This document shows positions 17,805-26,550 of a stretch of DNA of 64,000 nt, one piece after another. The stretch's first letter is position 1, and each line of letters opens with the position of its first letter. This DNA comes from Nitrospirota bacterium (GTDB taxonomy: Bacteria; Nitrospirota; Nitrospiria; Nitrospirales; Nitrospiraceae). The notes under the pieces were generated by a model, which made no database searches, was not told the origin of the DNA, and saw only the letters and a list, made by a program, of their open reading frames with translations. The stretch covers positions 103,620 through 167,619 of the forward strand of contig JBFMAX010000007.1 of assembly GCA_040755395.1 (NCBI GenBank), written 5' to 3'. The position numbers were made by a program, and so were the translations under genes.

Positions 17805-19151
17805 ATGGCGACAGTCGATCTTTCCGAACCTAAACTGCCCCCCCAAAACCTGGAAGCCGAGCAATCGGTTTTGGGCGCCATTCTGCTCGATAATGGGGCG
17901 ATGGCCAAGGCTATGGAACTGTTGAGCGAAGAAGATTTCTATCGGACAGCGCATAGGAAGATCTATCGCGCGATGCTAGAACTGTCCGAGATCGGAGAGG
18001 TGATCGACCAGATCACCCTGACCGAGCGGCTCAAGGAGAGAGGTGAGTTGGAAGCGGTGGGAGGCGCCGCCTATCTGGCGGAACTCGTCCAGATGGTGCC
18101 GAGCGCGGCGAATATCCGCTACCACTGCAAGATCGTTCGGGACAAAGCGCTCCTCCGGGGACTGATCAGCACAGCCACCGACGTCATCGCCCGCGGGTAC
18201 GAGGGTACGGCCCCGATCGATGAGTTGTTGGAGTTTGCCGAGCAATCGGTGTTCAGTCTTGCTCAAGGGAAGCTCGGCCGCTCGTTCACGCAGATCAACC
18301 ATATCATCAAAGAAAGTCTCGAACTCGTCGACCGCCTCTCGAAACGGAAAGAGCGGGTTACGGGGGTGCCGACCGGGTTTTACGATCTTGATGATCTGAC
18401 GGCCGGTCTGCAGGCATCGGATCTCGTCGTGATTGCCGGGCGCCCCAGCATGGGCAAGACCAGCCTGGCGCTCGGGATCGCCCAGCACGCCGCCATCCAT
18501 GTAGGGGCTGTCGTCGGGATTTTCAGTCTGGAGATGTCCAAGCCTCAATTGGTGCTCCGGATGCTGAGTTCGGAAGCCCGCGTGGATTCTCACGCGTTAC
18601 GGACCGGGAGACTGCAGAAGGAGGATTGGTGGCGGCTGGCCGAGGCGGCCGGTCGTCTCGAACAGGCGCCGATTTTCATTGATGACACGGGGGCGCTCTC
18701 GGTCCAACAAATGCGGGGCAAGGCGAGGCGCCTCAAGGCGGAGCGAGGTCTCGACCTGTTGATCGTGGATTATCTCCAGTTGATGCAGGGCCGTAGCGAC
18801 GCCGAGTCTCGCCAACAGGAGATCTCCGACATTTCCCGGTCCTTGAAAGGACTGGCCAAGGAACTCAATATCCCGGTCGTCGCACTGTCGCAGTTGAGCC
18901 GCAACGTCGAAAACCGCAAACCGCCGATTCCGATGCTTGCGGACCTGCGCGAAAGCGGCGCCATCGAGCAGGACGCGGACGTGGTGATTTTCATTTATCG
19001 TGAAGAAGTCTACGATCCGAACTCGGAAAAGAAGGGGATCGCCGATATTCTCGTGCGGAAACACCGCAACGGTCCGATCGGAGACCGGCAACTGTTCTTT
19101 CACGATAAGTTCGCGAAGTTCGAAAGCCTCGACACCCGTGAAGCAGTTTGA
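17805..19151 (+). CDS. dnaB: Replicative DNA helicase DnaB
   Basis: The hexameric 5'-3' helicase of the replication fork, 448 residues. The N-terminal primase-interacting domain starts LPPQNLEAEQSVLGAILLD. A linker leads to the RecA-like domain with Walker A GRPSMGKTS (about residue 213), Walker B LDLLIVDYLQLMQG, the VALSQLSRNVENR sensor and the arginine-finger region LVRKHRNGPIGDR. No intein interrupts the usual insertion sites. The ATG at 17805 is followed at once by family sequence. It follows hisZ closely, and a sigma-70-like promoter for the next gene overlaps its stop codon. Confidence 0.97.
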   Translation: MATVDLSEPKLPPQNLEAEQSVLGAILLDNGAMAKAMELLSEEDFYRTAHRKIYRAMLELSEIGEVIDQITLTERLKERGELEAVGGAAYLAELVQMVPSAANIRYHCKIVRDKALLRGLISTATDVIARGYEGTAPIDELLEFAEQSVFSLAQGKLGRSFTQINHIIKESLELVDRLSKRKERVTGVPTGFYDLDDLTAGLQASDLVVIAGRPSMGKTSLALGIAQHAAIHVGAVVGIFSLEMSKPQLVLRMLSSEARVDSHALRTGRLQKEDWWRLAEAAGRLEQAPIFIDDTGALSVQQMRGKARRLKAERGLDLLIVDYLQLMQGRSDAESRQQEISDISRSLKGLAKELNIPVVALSQLSRNVENRKPPIPMLADLRESGAIEQDADVVIFIYREEVYDPNSEKKGIADILVRKHRNGPIGDRQLFFHDKFAKFESLDTREAV

Positions 19152-19177
19152 CGCTGGGTTATCACCGTCTGTATAAT
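19148..19177 (+). promoter_or_regulatory. Sigma-70-type promoter
   Basis: TTGACG at 19148-19153 and a perfect TATAAT at 19172-19177 are spaced by 18 bases. The -35 element overlaps the dnaB stop codon. Transcription would start near 19184, about 55 bases before the TPR lipoprotein gene. Confidence 0.6.
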
Positions 19178-19238
19178 CCTCCTCGTACGCGTCCGGATAT
19201 TCTCCGCAGCTTGTGACAACGGAGTCGTAGTACGGTCC

Positions 19239-21074
19239 ATGAACATGGCTGCCGCAATTGTCGGTCTCACGCTCAGGACACTGGGACTCAATGCCTTGAT
19301 GATTGCGGCGATTCCTTCGATCATTGCCGCCTGTGCCGCCGCTCCTCGCACTGACATCGTATCTCCTCCCGGTTCACCTCCATCAGAAACCAAGCCGGCT
19401 TCGGCCGTCGATGCTCGGTCCTCGTATCATTTCATGCTGGGCTACCAGGCTGAGCTGGCTCAGGAGACCGAACGCGCCATCCAGGAGTATCAGGCCGCGT
19501 TGCGAACCGATCCCACTTCCCGCTTCCTGAAGGCTCGCCTGGCTGCGCTGTTTTTCTCCGCGGGCGACCTCGCGACGGCCGTGCGCTACGCGGATGAAGT
19601 GGCCGGGGGCGCAGATCAGGATGCGCAGTTGTTGGGACAGATCGCCGGAATTTATGCGGGAGCCGGACAGGTGGACAAGGCCCTCATGCTGTTCGATCGC
19701 GCGATCGAGATCGACCCGTCCAAGAGCGAGTCGTATTTTTCGAGAGGGTTATTGCTGCTGAATCTCAAGCGCTTCGACGAAGCGACGCAGACCATCGAGC
19801 GGGGCATCAAAATCTCGCCTGACTCGCCGGTGGGCTATTACTATCTTGGTCGCGTGGCGATCGAGGCAAAGCAGCCGGATCGAGCGATTGCCAGTTTCGA
19901 GCGGGCCATGGCCGTCAATCCAGCGTTCGAGCCGGCTTACATGGCGTTGGCTTCGGCGTATGAGTCTCAACAGAACCGTGAAAAGGCCATCGCGGTCTAT
20001 CGCAAATATCTGCAACTGGTGAATCCTCGCGGGAGGGAAATTCGTCAGCATTTGATTCGACTGTATATCAACGGGAAGGAATACAGGGAGGCGATGGCGG
20101 AGTTGGAAAAGGTCCTTGCCGATGATCCCTCGGATCTCGACGCCCAACTTCGGCTGAGTTTAATTTACGGTGAACTGAAGGAGTATCAGAAAGCGATCGA
20201 ACGGCTAACACAAATTTTGGCTGTCCGTCCGGCCGAACTGAAGATCAGGGACTACCTGGGATTCATGCTTGAAGAAACCAAGCAATATGACAAAGCAGTG
20301 GAGGCCTATACCTACAATCTCAAGCTGGACCCGAACTATTTTGACAGCCATCTGCATTTGGGAGTTTTGCTGTACCGGTTGAAGCGGTTCCCGGAAGCTG
20401 CCGCGCATCTCTCGCAGGCAGTTCAGTTAAATCCCAAACAGCCTGAGGGGTATTTGGTGCTCGGGCTGACCTATCTCCAAACCGAACAATACGAATTGGC
20501 CCTGCAAACCTTCGAAGAAGGAATCCGTTATAACCCCGCCAATCCTGATCTGCATTTCAATCTCGGGACGGCGTATGACAAGCTGAATCGGTTCGACGAC
20601 GTGGTCCGCGCCATGGAGACGACGCTGAAACTCGATCCGAAGCACGCGGATGCGCTGAACTATCTTGGGTACAGCTACGCGGAACGAGGGATCAAGATCG
20701 AGGAAGCTGTCGCGCTGACGAAGCAGGCCGTCGCGTTGAAACCGAACAACGGATATTATGTGGACAGTCTCGGGTGGGCGTTCTTCAAGATGGGATTGAT
20801 CAACGAGGCGCTCGCGGAAATCAAGCGAGCAGTCGATCTGGTCGGGGACGATCCCGTCATTTTTGAACACTTAGGCGAAATCTACCTCAAGAAAGATCTG
20901 ATCTCGGAAGCCCGGGAAGCCTGGCTTCATTCTCTGGAACTCGATCCCTCCAATATCAAATTGATTGAGCGCTTTCGCGAACGCGGGATGGGAGATCCGA
21001 CCCAAGAGGAGCGTGTCCGACAGGCTCAACGAAGGGTTTCGGAGAACAAGTCCCCCCAACACGCAACGCCGTGA
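19239..21074 (+). CDS. Large TPR protein, probable lipoprotein
   Basis: A 611-residue protein. The hydrophobic N-terminus ends in a lipobox-like IIAAC at about residue 32, so it is probably a lipoprotein of the periplasm or outer membrane. The rest is almost entirely tetratricopeptide repeats, about 14 of them, from YHFMLGYQAELAQETERAIQEYQAAL to HLGEIYLKKDLISEAREAWLHSLELDPSN. The repeats match the canonical pattern (W/L-G-Y-A-F-A-P) well and probably form a protein-binding solenoid. The C-terminal 30 residues are charged. It has its own sigma-70-like promoter overlapping the end of dnaB. The exact partner is unknown; similar proteins serve in secretion or polysaccharide assembly. Confidence 0.82.
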   Translation: MNMAAAIVGLTLRTLGLNALMIAAIPSIIAACAAAPRTDIVSPPGSPPSETKPASAVDARSSYHFMLGYQAELAQETERAIQEYQAALRTDPTSRFLKARLAALFFSAGDLATAVRYADEVAGGADQDAQLLGQIAGIYAGAGQVDKALMLFDRAIEIDPSKSESYFSRGLLLLNLKRFDEATQTIERGIKISPDSPVGYYYLGRVAIEAKQPDRAIASFERAMAVNPAFEPAYMALASAYESQQNREKAIAVYRKYLQLVNPRGREIRQHLIRLYINGKEYREAMAELEKVLADDPSDLDAQLRLSLIYGELKEYQKAIERLTQILAVRPAELKIRDYLGFMLEETKQYDKAVEAYTYNLKLDPNYFDSHLHLGVLLYRLKRFPEAAAHLSQAVQLNPKQPEGYLVLGLTYLQTEQYELALQTFEEGIRYNPANPDLHFNLGTAYDKLNRFDDVVRAMETTLKLDPKHADALNYLGYSYAERGIKIEEAVALTKQAVALKPNNGYYVDSLGWAFFKMGLINEALAEIKRAVDLVGDDPVIFEHLGEIYLKKDLISEAREAWLHSLELDPSNIKLIERFRERGMGDPTQEERVRQAQRRVSENKSPQHATP

Positions 21075-21249
21075 CCTTGCTGTTTGACGGCAGCCACAAG
21101 GGCCTCTCTCCCTGTTTACCGGGTTAATGTTGTAGTACATGCATGATCCTAGATGGCACCAGCTACAAATGTGACCTAGGGCGAGAAGCACTGTCAAAGC
21201 AGAAAGTTGTTGTCGGCTATTGTAAGCCAGTTCAAAAGCACGTTAGCAG

Positions 21250-21258
21250 TGCAAGGAT
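21250..21258. repeat. Target-site duplication, left copy
   Basis: TGCAAGGAT lies directly outside the left end of the insertion sequence and is repeated exactly at 22635-22643. Nine bases is within the 8-9 bp made by IS256-family elements. Confidence 0.85.
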
Positions 21259-21297
21259 GAGGTATAGTCAGAAAGTGTGGAAATAGGAAAAAGGCGG
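21259..21297 (+). repeat. Left terminal inverted repeat of the IS256-family element
   Basis: The outermost 39 bases start GAGGTATAGTCA. They pair with the reverse complement of 22597-22634, keeping GAGGT, GTCA, GTGTG, AAAT, GGAA and AGGCGG in the same order. Confidence 0.8.
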
Positions 21298-21342
21298 TGG
21301 CAACCTTTCGGGTGACCAAACCCACCGGGCTGACGCCCAGCC

Positions 21343-22622
21343 ATGAAAGGAGGCACCGCCGTGAAGGAGCAGACTACAGCAGCCCCGTCCGCGTCAAGGC
21401 AGGCATGGTGGGACCATCTGGAGGCCTTTGCCCGGGGCCACATCCAACGGTGGGTCCAATCGCTCTTGGAGGAAGAAGTGACGACCGGGCTGGGACGTCC
21501 GAAGTCCGCCCGACGGGCGGCCGTCGATGCGCCGGCGGGATATCGCAACCGGTACGGCAAACCGCGGAAGCTGACGCTCACGTGTGGGACGATCACCGTG
21601 CGGCGGCCACGGGTGCGGGGCCTGCCCGAACGCTTCGTCAGTCGCGTCCTGCCGTTGTTCAAGCGGTGGACGAAGGAGGTCGGCGAGCTCCTGCCCAAGT
21701 TATACCTGCATGGCTTGGCGCACGGAGACTTTGAGCTGGCCTTGCGGGGGCTGTTGGGCGAGGGGGCCCCGCTGTCGACGGCCTCCCTGCAGCGACTCAA
21801 GGCCCAGTGGCAACAGGAATATGACACCTGGAAGACCCGGCGGCTGGATGATCTGGAGGTCGTGTACGCGTGGGCGGACGGGCTGTACGTCAAAGCGGGG
21901 TTGGAGGACAGTAAAGCCGCGCTGCTCGTGGTGATCGGGGCGCTGACCGACGGTCAGAAGATGGTCCTCGCGGTCGACAGTGGCCAGCGGGAATCCCAGG
22001 AGTCCTGGAGTGCCGTCCTGCGGGATCTGCGGGCGCATGGCCTGAAGCCCTGGCGGTGCACGGTGGCCGATGGCCATCTCGGGATCTGGGCCGCGCTTGC
22101 CGAGCAGCAGCCGACGGCGGCCGAGCAGCGGTGCTGGAACCATAAGATCGTCAACGTGCTCGATGCGATCCCGACGAAGTACCAGGCGGAGGCCACGACC
22201 TGGCTGAAAGCCATTCCGTAGGCGAGACTCGGGCCGAGTGTGATCGGCGCCGGGACCAGTTCAGCCGCCGGTACCGCGCCGTGGCCCCGAAGGCCGTCGA
22301 GCGCTGACACGCTGATGGGGAGCGCCTCATCACGTTCTATCAGTTCCCGATGGAGCACTGGCGACACCTGCGGACCACCAACGTGGTCCAGTCGCCCTTC
22401 GCCGCCGTGCGGCTACGGACGACGGCGGGCAAGCGGTACAAGCGGGTCGAGTCCGCCACAGCGTTGATCTGGAAGCTGCTCCAAGTGGCGGAGTGCCACT
22501 TCCGGCGCCTGAATGCCCCGGAGCTGCTGCCCCTGGTCTACGCCGGCATCCAGTGTGTCGATGGCGTTCAGCAACCGGTCACAACGAAGGAGGCCGCCGC
22601 CTCATTCCATTTACACACCTAG
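21343..22622 (+). pseudogene. IS256-family transposase, frameshifted and interrupted
   Basis: The first 292 codons are intact. They carry the catalytic aspartates in YAWADGLYVKAG and CTVADGHLGIW of a mutator-type DDE transposase. At about 22219 the frame meets TAG. The family sequence resumes one frame over (ETRAECDRRRDQFSRRYRAVAPKAVER), meets a second stop near 22307, then continues as ERLITFYQFPMEHWRHLRTTNVV to a tail with the catalytic Glu in RVESATALIWKLLQVAE. At least one frameshift and one more lesion make it inactive as read. The likely true start is GTG 21361, with AAAGGAGG upstream; ATG 21343 is also open. Confidence 0.88.
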
Positions 22623-22634
22623 TGACAAGACCTC
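22597..22634 (-). repeat. Right terminal inverted repeat of the IS256-family element
   Basis: Read on the minus strand it begins GAGGTCTTGTCACTAGGTGT, matching the left end with several substitutions and one missing base. Confidence 0.8.
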
Positions 22635-22643
22635 TGCAAGGAT
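22635..22643. repeat. Target-site duplication, right copy
   Basis: TGCAAGGAT, identical to 21250-21258, directly outside the right end of the insertion sequence. Confidence 0.85.
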
Positions 22644-22878
22644 AGTTTAGATACACTGAGTATCTTTTTTGATTCAGTTGACAGTTCCTTTCTATCTGTC
22701 CCAAATTTCATAGGACCGCCTCCCTGATTTCTTGCCAGTTTTTCAGTGCCAATTTTTGTCATCCCTGTTACCAAGGTACTGATTGATTCTATAGCTTCAG
22801 TAATATTCCTCCATGTGCGATTTCATAAAAACCTTTCCTTTCAACGGACTCCCTGTAGGATTAGAAAAAGGTGCTAAT

Positions 22879-22894
22879 TGGCATGGTCTCTGCA
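22879..22894 (+). promoter_or_regulatory. Sigma-54-like promoter of the first pilin gene
   Basis: TGGCAT-GGTCT-CTGCA has GG and GC in the exact -24/-12 spacing and matches the consensus TGGCAC-N5-TTGCA at all but two positions. Transcription would start near 22905, about 15-25 bases before the pilin start. The surrounding 22644-22919 is clearly more AT-rich than the flanking genes and has no gene. Confidence 0.55.
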
Positions 22895-22919
22895 CTGAGT
22901 TATTCACACGCAAGATGGT

Positions 22920-23423
22920 ATGTTTATGATGATATCTGTGCGGACTCAACAGGGCTTTACCTTGATCGAGTTGCTGATTGTGGTAGCTGTGCTTGGTATT
23001 GTCTCCGCGATCGCAATCCCCAACTTTATACGATATCAAGGGAAATCTCGACAGTCAGAAGCGAAGACCAATCTGGGCGGGGTGTTCGTAGCAGAGGCTG
23101 CATATTACGGCGAGCAGTCGCGGTATAGCAATTTCGGGGATATAGGCTTTGCGGTAGCCGCCTCCACTAACCGTTATACTTATCGGTCTCAACAGACCAC
23201 TGTGAGTGGCGGCGTTGTCAGCCCCAGCACGGTCTTTTCAATTAATGCAGGTATTGGGTCCGTCACTCCCGAAAACACAGTGGTAGCAGCGGCCTCGAGC
23301 GGATCAGGGTTCACTGCGACTGCAACTGCCAACTTGGACAACGACCCGACCATTGACCAGTGGCATGTGAATGACATCAAGCAGAATCTCCAGATGCCGG
23401 ATACCGATGACGTGTCTGGATAA
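22920..23423 (+). CDS. Type IV pilin (PilA-like), first copy
   Basis: A 167-residue prepilin. A 12-residue leader ends in Gly, and prepilin peptidase would cut before FTLIELLIVVAVLGIVSAIAIPNF. The mature +1 Phe and +5 Glu are present, followed by the hydrophobic alpha helix. The globular part ([35 protein letters not shown]...) has no cysteine pair, unlike many type IVa pilins. The start may be ATG 22920, 22926 or 22929. It is a clear paralogue of the pilin at 23820, with near-identical endings ([22 protein letters not shown]). A sigma-54-like promoter lies upstream. The second pilin has a better ribosome-binding site and terminator. Confidence 0.9.
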   Translation: MFMMISVRTQQGFTLIELLIVVAVLGIVSAIAIPNFIRYQGKSRQSEAKTNLGGVFVAEAAYYGEQSRYSNFGDIGFAVAASTNRYTYRSQQTTVSGGVVSPSTVFSINAGIGSVTPENTVVAAASSGSGFTATATANLDNDPTIDQWHVNDIKQNLQMPDTDDVSG

Positions 23424-23819
23424 GTGCGGCGGGTCAGTCCAGACAAGCTCCTTTTCCCCATGTGAGCTTATCAATGACGTTTCTGGGTGTCTTCGAAAAG
23501 AGGCATGCTCTTTGTGCACGACATGTTTCTTTCTTTGCGTCCACGTCCTTCGGGCAACCAACTTGAGTGACAAAACTTGACTCTCATGACCTGAAAAGGG
23601 AATTCCTGTAGCCGAGTTCCCAAGGCTCATTCAGAGAAATCGGTTAAAATACGCTAAATAACGATAGGTTGTAGAATTTAATGACGCTGCAGGATGGACG
23701 GCATAGAACGTGCTTTGTTTTCTCTGCAAATGGTCGGATTAAGTGTCCGGCCAGGATGTTGGGTTCGGGAATCTATGGGACCGAGGGTTGAACCATTTTT
23801 TAAAGAGGGAGGAGGACAG
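23424..23819. other. Spacer between the two pilin genes
   Basis: About 400 bases without a supported gene. It contains a short AAAGAG/CTCTTT inverted repeat near 23499-23515 without a T run, a GGGAA/TTCCC repeat near 23599-23620, an AT-rich stretch at 23640-23690, and the sigma-54-like promoter of the second pilin at 23699-23714. The last 95 bases would be the untranslated leader of the second pilin, ending in GGGAGGAGG. Confidence 0.5.
23699..23714 (+). promoter_or_regulatory. Sigma-54-like promoter of the second pilin gene
   Basis: CGGCAT-AGAAC-GTGCT keeps GG and GC in the -24/-12 spacing with three mismatches to the consensus. Transcription would begin near 23725, leaving a leader of about 95 bases before the ATG at 23820. 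Weaker than the copy at 22879. Confidence 0.4.
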
Positions 23820-24317
23820 ATGCTGAAAGCAATACGAGGACAAAAAGGTTTCACTCTCATCGAGTTGATGATTGTTGTGGCCATCATCGGGATCTTGGCG
23901 GCCATCGCAATTCCCAATTTCCTTCGTTATCAGGCGAAGTCTCGTCAGTCGGAGGCGAAGACCAACCTGGGCGGAACTTTCGTGGCCGAAACTTCTTACT
24001 ACGGCGAACAGTCGCGGTACAGCAGTTTCGCCGACATAGGGTTTACGCTGGCGGGGTCGTCCAACCGTTACACCTATCGATCTCAGGCTACGACCGTAAC
24101 CGGTGGTGTGATCAGCGCTGGTGCAGTTCAGGTTATCAACGCCGGTATTGGGACCGTGACTCCTGAAAACACAGTCGTGGCGGCGGCGTCATCAGGAACT
24201 GGATTCACGGCGACCGCGACGGCTAACTTGGACAATGATCCCACGATTGACCAGTGGCATGTCAACGACATCAAGCAGAACCTGCAGGCTGGGGACACGG
24301 ACGACGTGCTTGGATAG
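23820..24317 (+). CDS. pilA: Type IV major pilin PilA, second copy
   Basis: A 165-residue prepilin. The ATG at 23820 has GGAGGAGG seven bases upstream. The 10-residue basic leader ([10 protein letters not shown]) is cut before [24 protein letters not shown], with Glu at +5. The globular domain has no cysteines; it shares most residues with the upstream pilin, including [20 protein letters not shown] and the C-terminal block ending GDTDDVLG. The better leader, ribosome-binding site and following terminator suggest this is the major pilin. The glycosylation-type ligase gene follows after the terminator. The symbol pilA is given by similarity only. Confidence 0.92.
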   Translation: MLKAIRGQKGFTLIELMIVVAIIGILAAIAIPNFLRYQAKSRQSEAKTNLGGTFVAETSYYGEQSRYSSFADIGFTLAGSSNRYTYRSQATTVTGGVISAGAVQVINAGIGTVTPENTVVAAASSGTGFTATATANLDNDPTIDQWHVNDIKQNLQAGDTDDVLG

Positions 24318-24348
24318 ACAGTGGCAGGTTAGTGTTGACTGGAGCCGG

Positions 24349-24386
24349 CGGGGAGAGAATCGTTCTCTCCCCGTTTGGTTTTTTTG
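24349..24386 (+). terminator. Rho-independent terminator after pilA
   Basis: An 11-bp perfect stem, CGGGGAGAGAA/TTCTCTCCCCG, with the loop TCG is followed by TTTGGTTTTTTT. It ends the pilin transcript 32 bases after the pilA stop codon. Confidence 0.92.
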
Positions 24387-24438
24387 CAAGGCCGGTTACA
24401 TCGTCGATCGAACGGAATGATCGTATTGTCTGCTCGCT

Positions 24439-26550
24439 GTGTCTGGTAACGGGGTGACAAATTCGGCGGACGGTACCTCCTGCTCAGGTAAGCCATTTCT
24501 GCCTCGCACTCCTGTCCGGCTCGTTCTTCTCATCAGCCTCCTAATCTTTGCTCCTTTGCTAGAAGGCGGCACCACGCACCTAGCGGTGATGATCATTCGT
24601 CTGGCTGTGCTCCTGTTGGCTACGGTCTACCTGGTGCAGGGAATTGGGCAGGGTTTCTTTTTGTGGATTCCACTACGGATCAACCAGCCGATTCTGTGTT
24701 ATCTGGCCCTTGCACTCCTTTCGGCGGGACTATCTCCCTACAAGCATCAAACTGTGCAGTGGGTGGTTGTCTTATTCACCTATGCGGCGCTGCTCTATTT
24801 GATTGTGTTTTTCGTGACTGAATGGGATCATGTCGTAAAACTGCTCGCCGTCGTCGTCGGGATTGGAATCATGGAAGCTGCTTTGGCGCTTATCCAGAGC
24901 GGCTGGTTTAGTGCGCTTCGACCAACGGGCACGTTCTTTAATCCCAATTTTCTTGCGGGCTATCTTGCGGCCGTTGTGACCGTTATTGTCGGTGTCCTGT
25001 GCTATGCAAGAGTTGGAATGCCTTGGGTTGATAGAGCCGGAAACCTGCGAAAAGAGCTGCTGTGTGCGTCATGGCCTGCGAGGCGTATAAGCTATGCGCC
25101 GCTGACCGAAATACTAGCAAGCATTGCGGCGCTTGGTCTTTTGCTTTCCGCGATTCTTTGGACCGGTTCGCGCGGGGCGGTCTTGGGCCTGCTAGTCGGC
25201 GTGTCGCTGGTCGCAGGATTTCGCTTCGGCCGCCGTGGGCTCGTTGTTCTATTGATGATTGTGGTCACCGGTCTAGTGATTCCCAATCCCTTGCGAACCA
25301 GAGTGATAGCTGAGCACACGATGAATCCGGTTGCCTATACTCGCATCCACATGTGGAAGCAATCCGCTCGCATGATGGTTGATCACCCGTTCGGTGTCGG
25401 GCTGGGACTTTATCAATACGTGTATCCCCGATATGCATTCCCGGTGGGAGATCAAATCGCTCGATATGGAAAGATTGCGCAGACACCTCATAGTGAATAC
25501 CTGCAGATGGGTGTGGAGCTCGGAGTTGCGAGCGTCGTGGTGTTTTGTTGGGGTATCGCCACAGTCGGACAAGCCGCTGCATCAGTGCTGCGACTCCGCC
25601 TGCGCCGATGGCAACGCGGGACGATCGCGGGTGTAACGGGCGCAGCAGCGGGAATCCTCGTTCATGCCGCCGTAGACTCCAACCTGCATGAGCCGGCCAT
25701 CGCGATTCTCTTGACCCTGTTCGTAGCGATCATCTTGGTGGCCGAGCGACTGTCTAGGCGCCATGAGGAACGAACGAAAGCAATCGCTGTGAGGCCGAAG
25801 TGGGTCTGGGCTGTCGCGGGGTTCGTCGTGATCACTGTACTTGCAGTTGGATTCGTGCGCCTGGGGCTTGCGTGGGTAGCATATGAAGCAGGGTTGCGTG
25901 CCCAGGCGGCAGAAAATATGGAACAAGCAATCACCAAATATCAAATGGCGATCGCGCTCGATCCAGGCAAGGCCCTCTATCACAATTCTCTGGCGTCTAT
26001 CTATTTCTGGATTTTCCAGAAGATCGGAGATAGAGCGGCCGCCGAGGCAGCGATGGACGAACTCAGAGCGGCTATCGAGCGAAATCCCGTTGATGGACGT
26101 CTCTTCGCGTTGCTGGGATTTGTGCATACCTCGATGGCATCTTCTCGGCTCGCGTCCGAGTCACCGGATCTGAGGCTTTCCTGGCTGCGGATCGCAGTGC
26201 GGGCTTATGAGCGAGCCCTGGAATTGGAGCCCTACTCGGCCTTCGATCGTTTGGAACTGGGGCGACTGTATCTGGCTTTGGGTGATCGCCGCACGGCCGA
26301 GCAGCGTGTCCGTGAGGCAGTTGAGCTGGAGCCGAATTTTCTGCCTGGACGGGAATGGTTGGTCCGGCTTTATGTGAAATCCGGACGAGCTGAAGATCGA
26401 GCTTCGGCCTTGCAAGAGTATCGGGAGATTCTCGATCGTCGGCAGCGGTACAACGGATGGGCGAAAGATGCACTTGAAGAGCGATATCTCAGGGCGAACG
26501 TCGCTTCCTTGGCCGCACAGTTAGGGCAAGCGGGGATGGACCCGTCATGA
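24439..26550 (+). CDS. O-antigen ligase/polymerase family membrane protein with C-terminal TPR domain
   Basis: A 703-residue protein. Residues 30-460 hold about 11-12 transmembrane segments with the O-antigen ligase (Wzy_C) signatures GTFFNPNFLAGYLA, WTGSRGAVLGLLVG and QTPHSEYLQMGVELG. The C-terminal 240 residues form tetratricopeptide repeats (ENMEQAITKYQMAIALDPGKALYHNSLA and others). The family transfers or polymerises lipid-linked glycans on the periplasmic side; several members instead glycosylate pilins. The position directly after pilA fits a pilin glycosyltransferase, but this is inference. The GTG at 24439 lacks a clear ribosome-binding site. The stop overlaps the next start (ATGA), so the two are coupled. 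Confidence 0.8.
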   Translation: MSGNGVTNSADGTSCSGKPFLPRTPVRLVLLISLLIFAPLLEGGTTHLAVMIIRLAVLLLATVYLVQGIGQGFFLWIPLRINQPILCYLALALLSAGLSPYKHQTVQWVVVLFTYAALLYLIVFFVTEWDHVVKLLAVVVGIGIMEAALALIQSGWFSALRPTGTFFNPNFLAGYLAAVVTVIVGVLCYARVGMPWVDRAGNLRKELLCASWPARRISYAPLTEILASIAALGLLLSAILWTGSRGAVLGLLVGVSLVAGFRFGRRGLVVLLMIVVTGLVIPNPLRTRVIAEHTMNPVAYTRIHMWKQSARMMVDHPFGVGLGLYQYVYPRYAFPVGDQIARYGKIAQTPHSEYLQMGVELGVASVVVFCWGIATVGQAAASVLRLRLRRWQRGTIAGVTGAAAGILVHAAVDSNLHEPAIAILLTLFVAIILVAERLSRRHEERTKAIAVRPKWVWAVAGFVVITVLAVGFVRLGLAWVAYEAGLRAQAAENMEQAITKYQMAIALDPGKALYHNSLASIYFWIFQKIGDRAAAEAAMDELRAAIERNPVDGRLFALLGFVHTSMASSRLASESPDLRLSWLRIAVRAYERALELEPYSAFDRLELGRLYLALGDRRTAEQRVREAVELEPNFLPGREWLVRLYVKSGRAEDRASALQEYREILDRRQRYNGWAKDALEERYLRANVASLAAQLGQAGMDPS

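Larger units (their letters stand above)
21259..22634 (+). mobile_element. IS256-family insertion sequence (1376 bp), transposase broken
   Basis: The ends are defined by sequence. The left end begins GAGGTATAGTCAGAAAGTGT at 21259. The right end, read on the minus strand from 22634, begins GAGGTCTTGTCACTAGGTGT. These imperfect terminal inverted repeats match at about 30 of 39 positions with one gap. They are bounded by the perfect 9-bp duplication TGCAAGGAT. Inside is one transposase gene of the IS256 (mutator-like DDE) type that has lost its reading frame. The element lies between the TPR lipoprotein gene and the first pilin gene, about 240 bases upstream of the pilin's sigma-54-like promoter. 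Confidence 0.9.
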
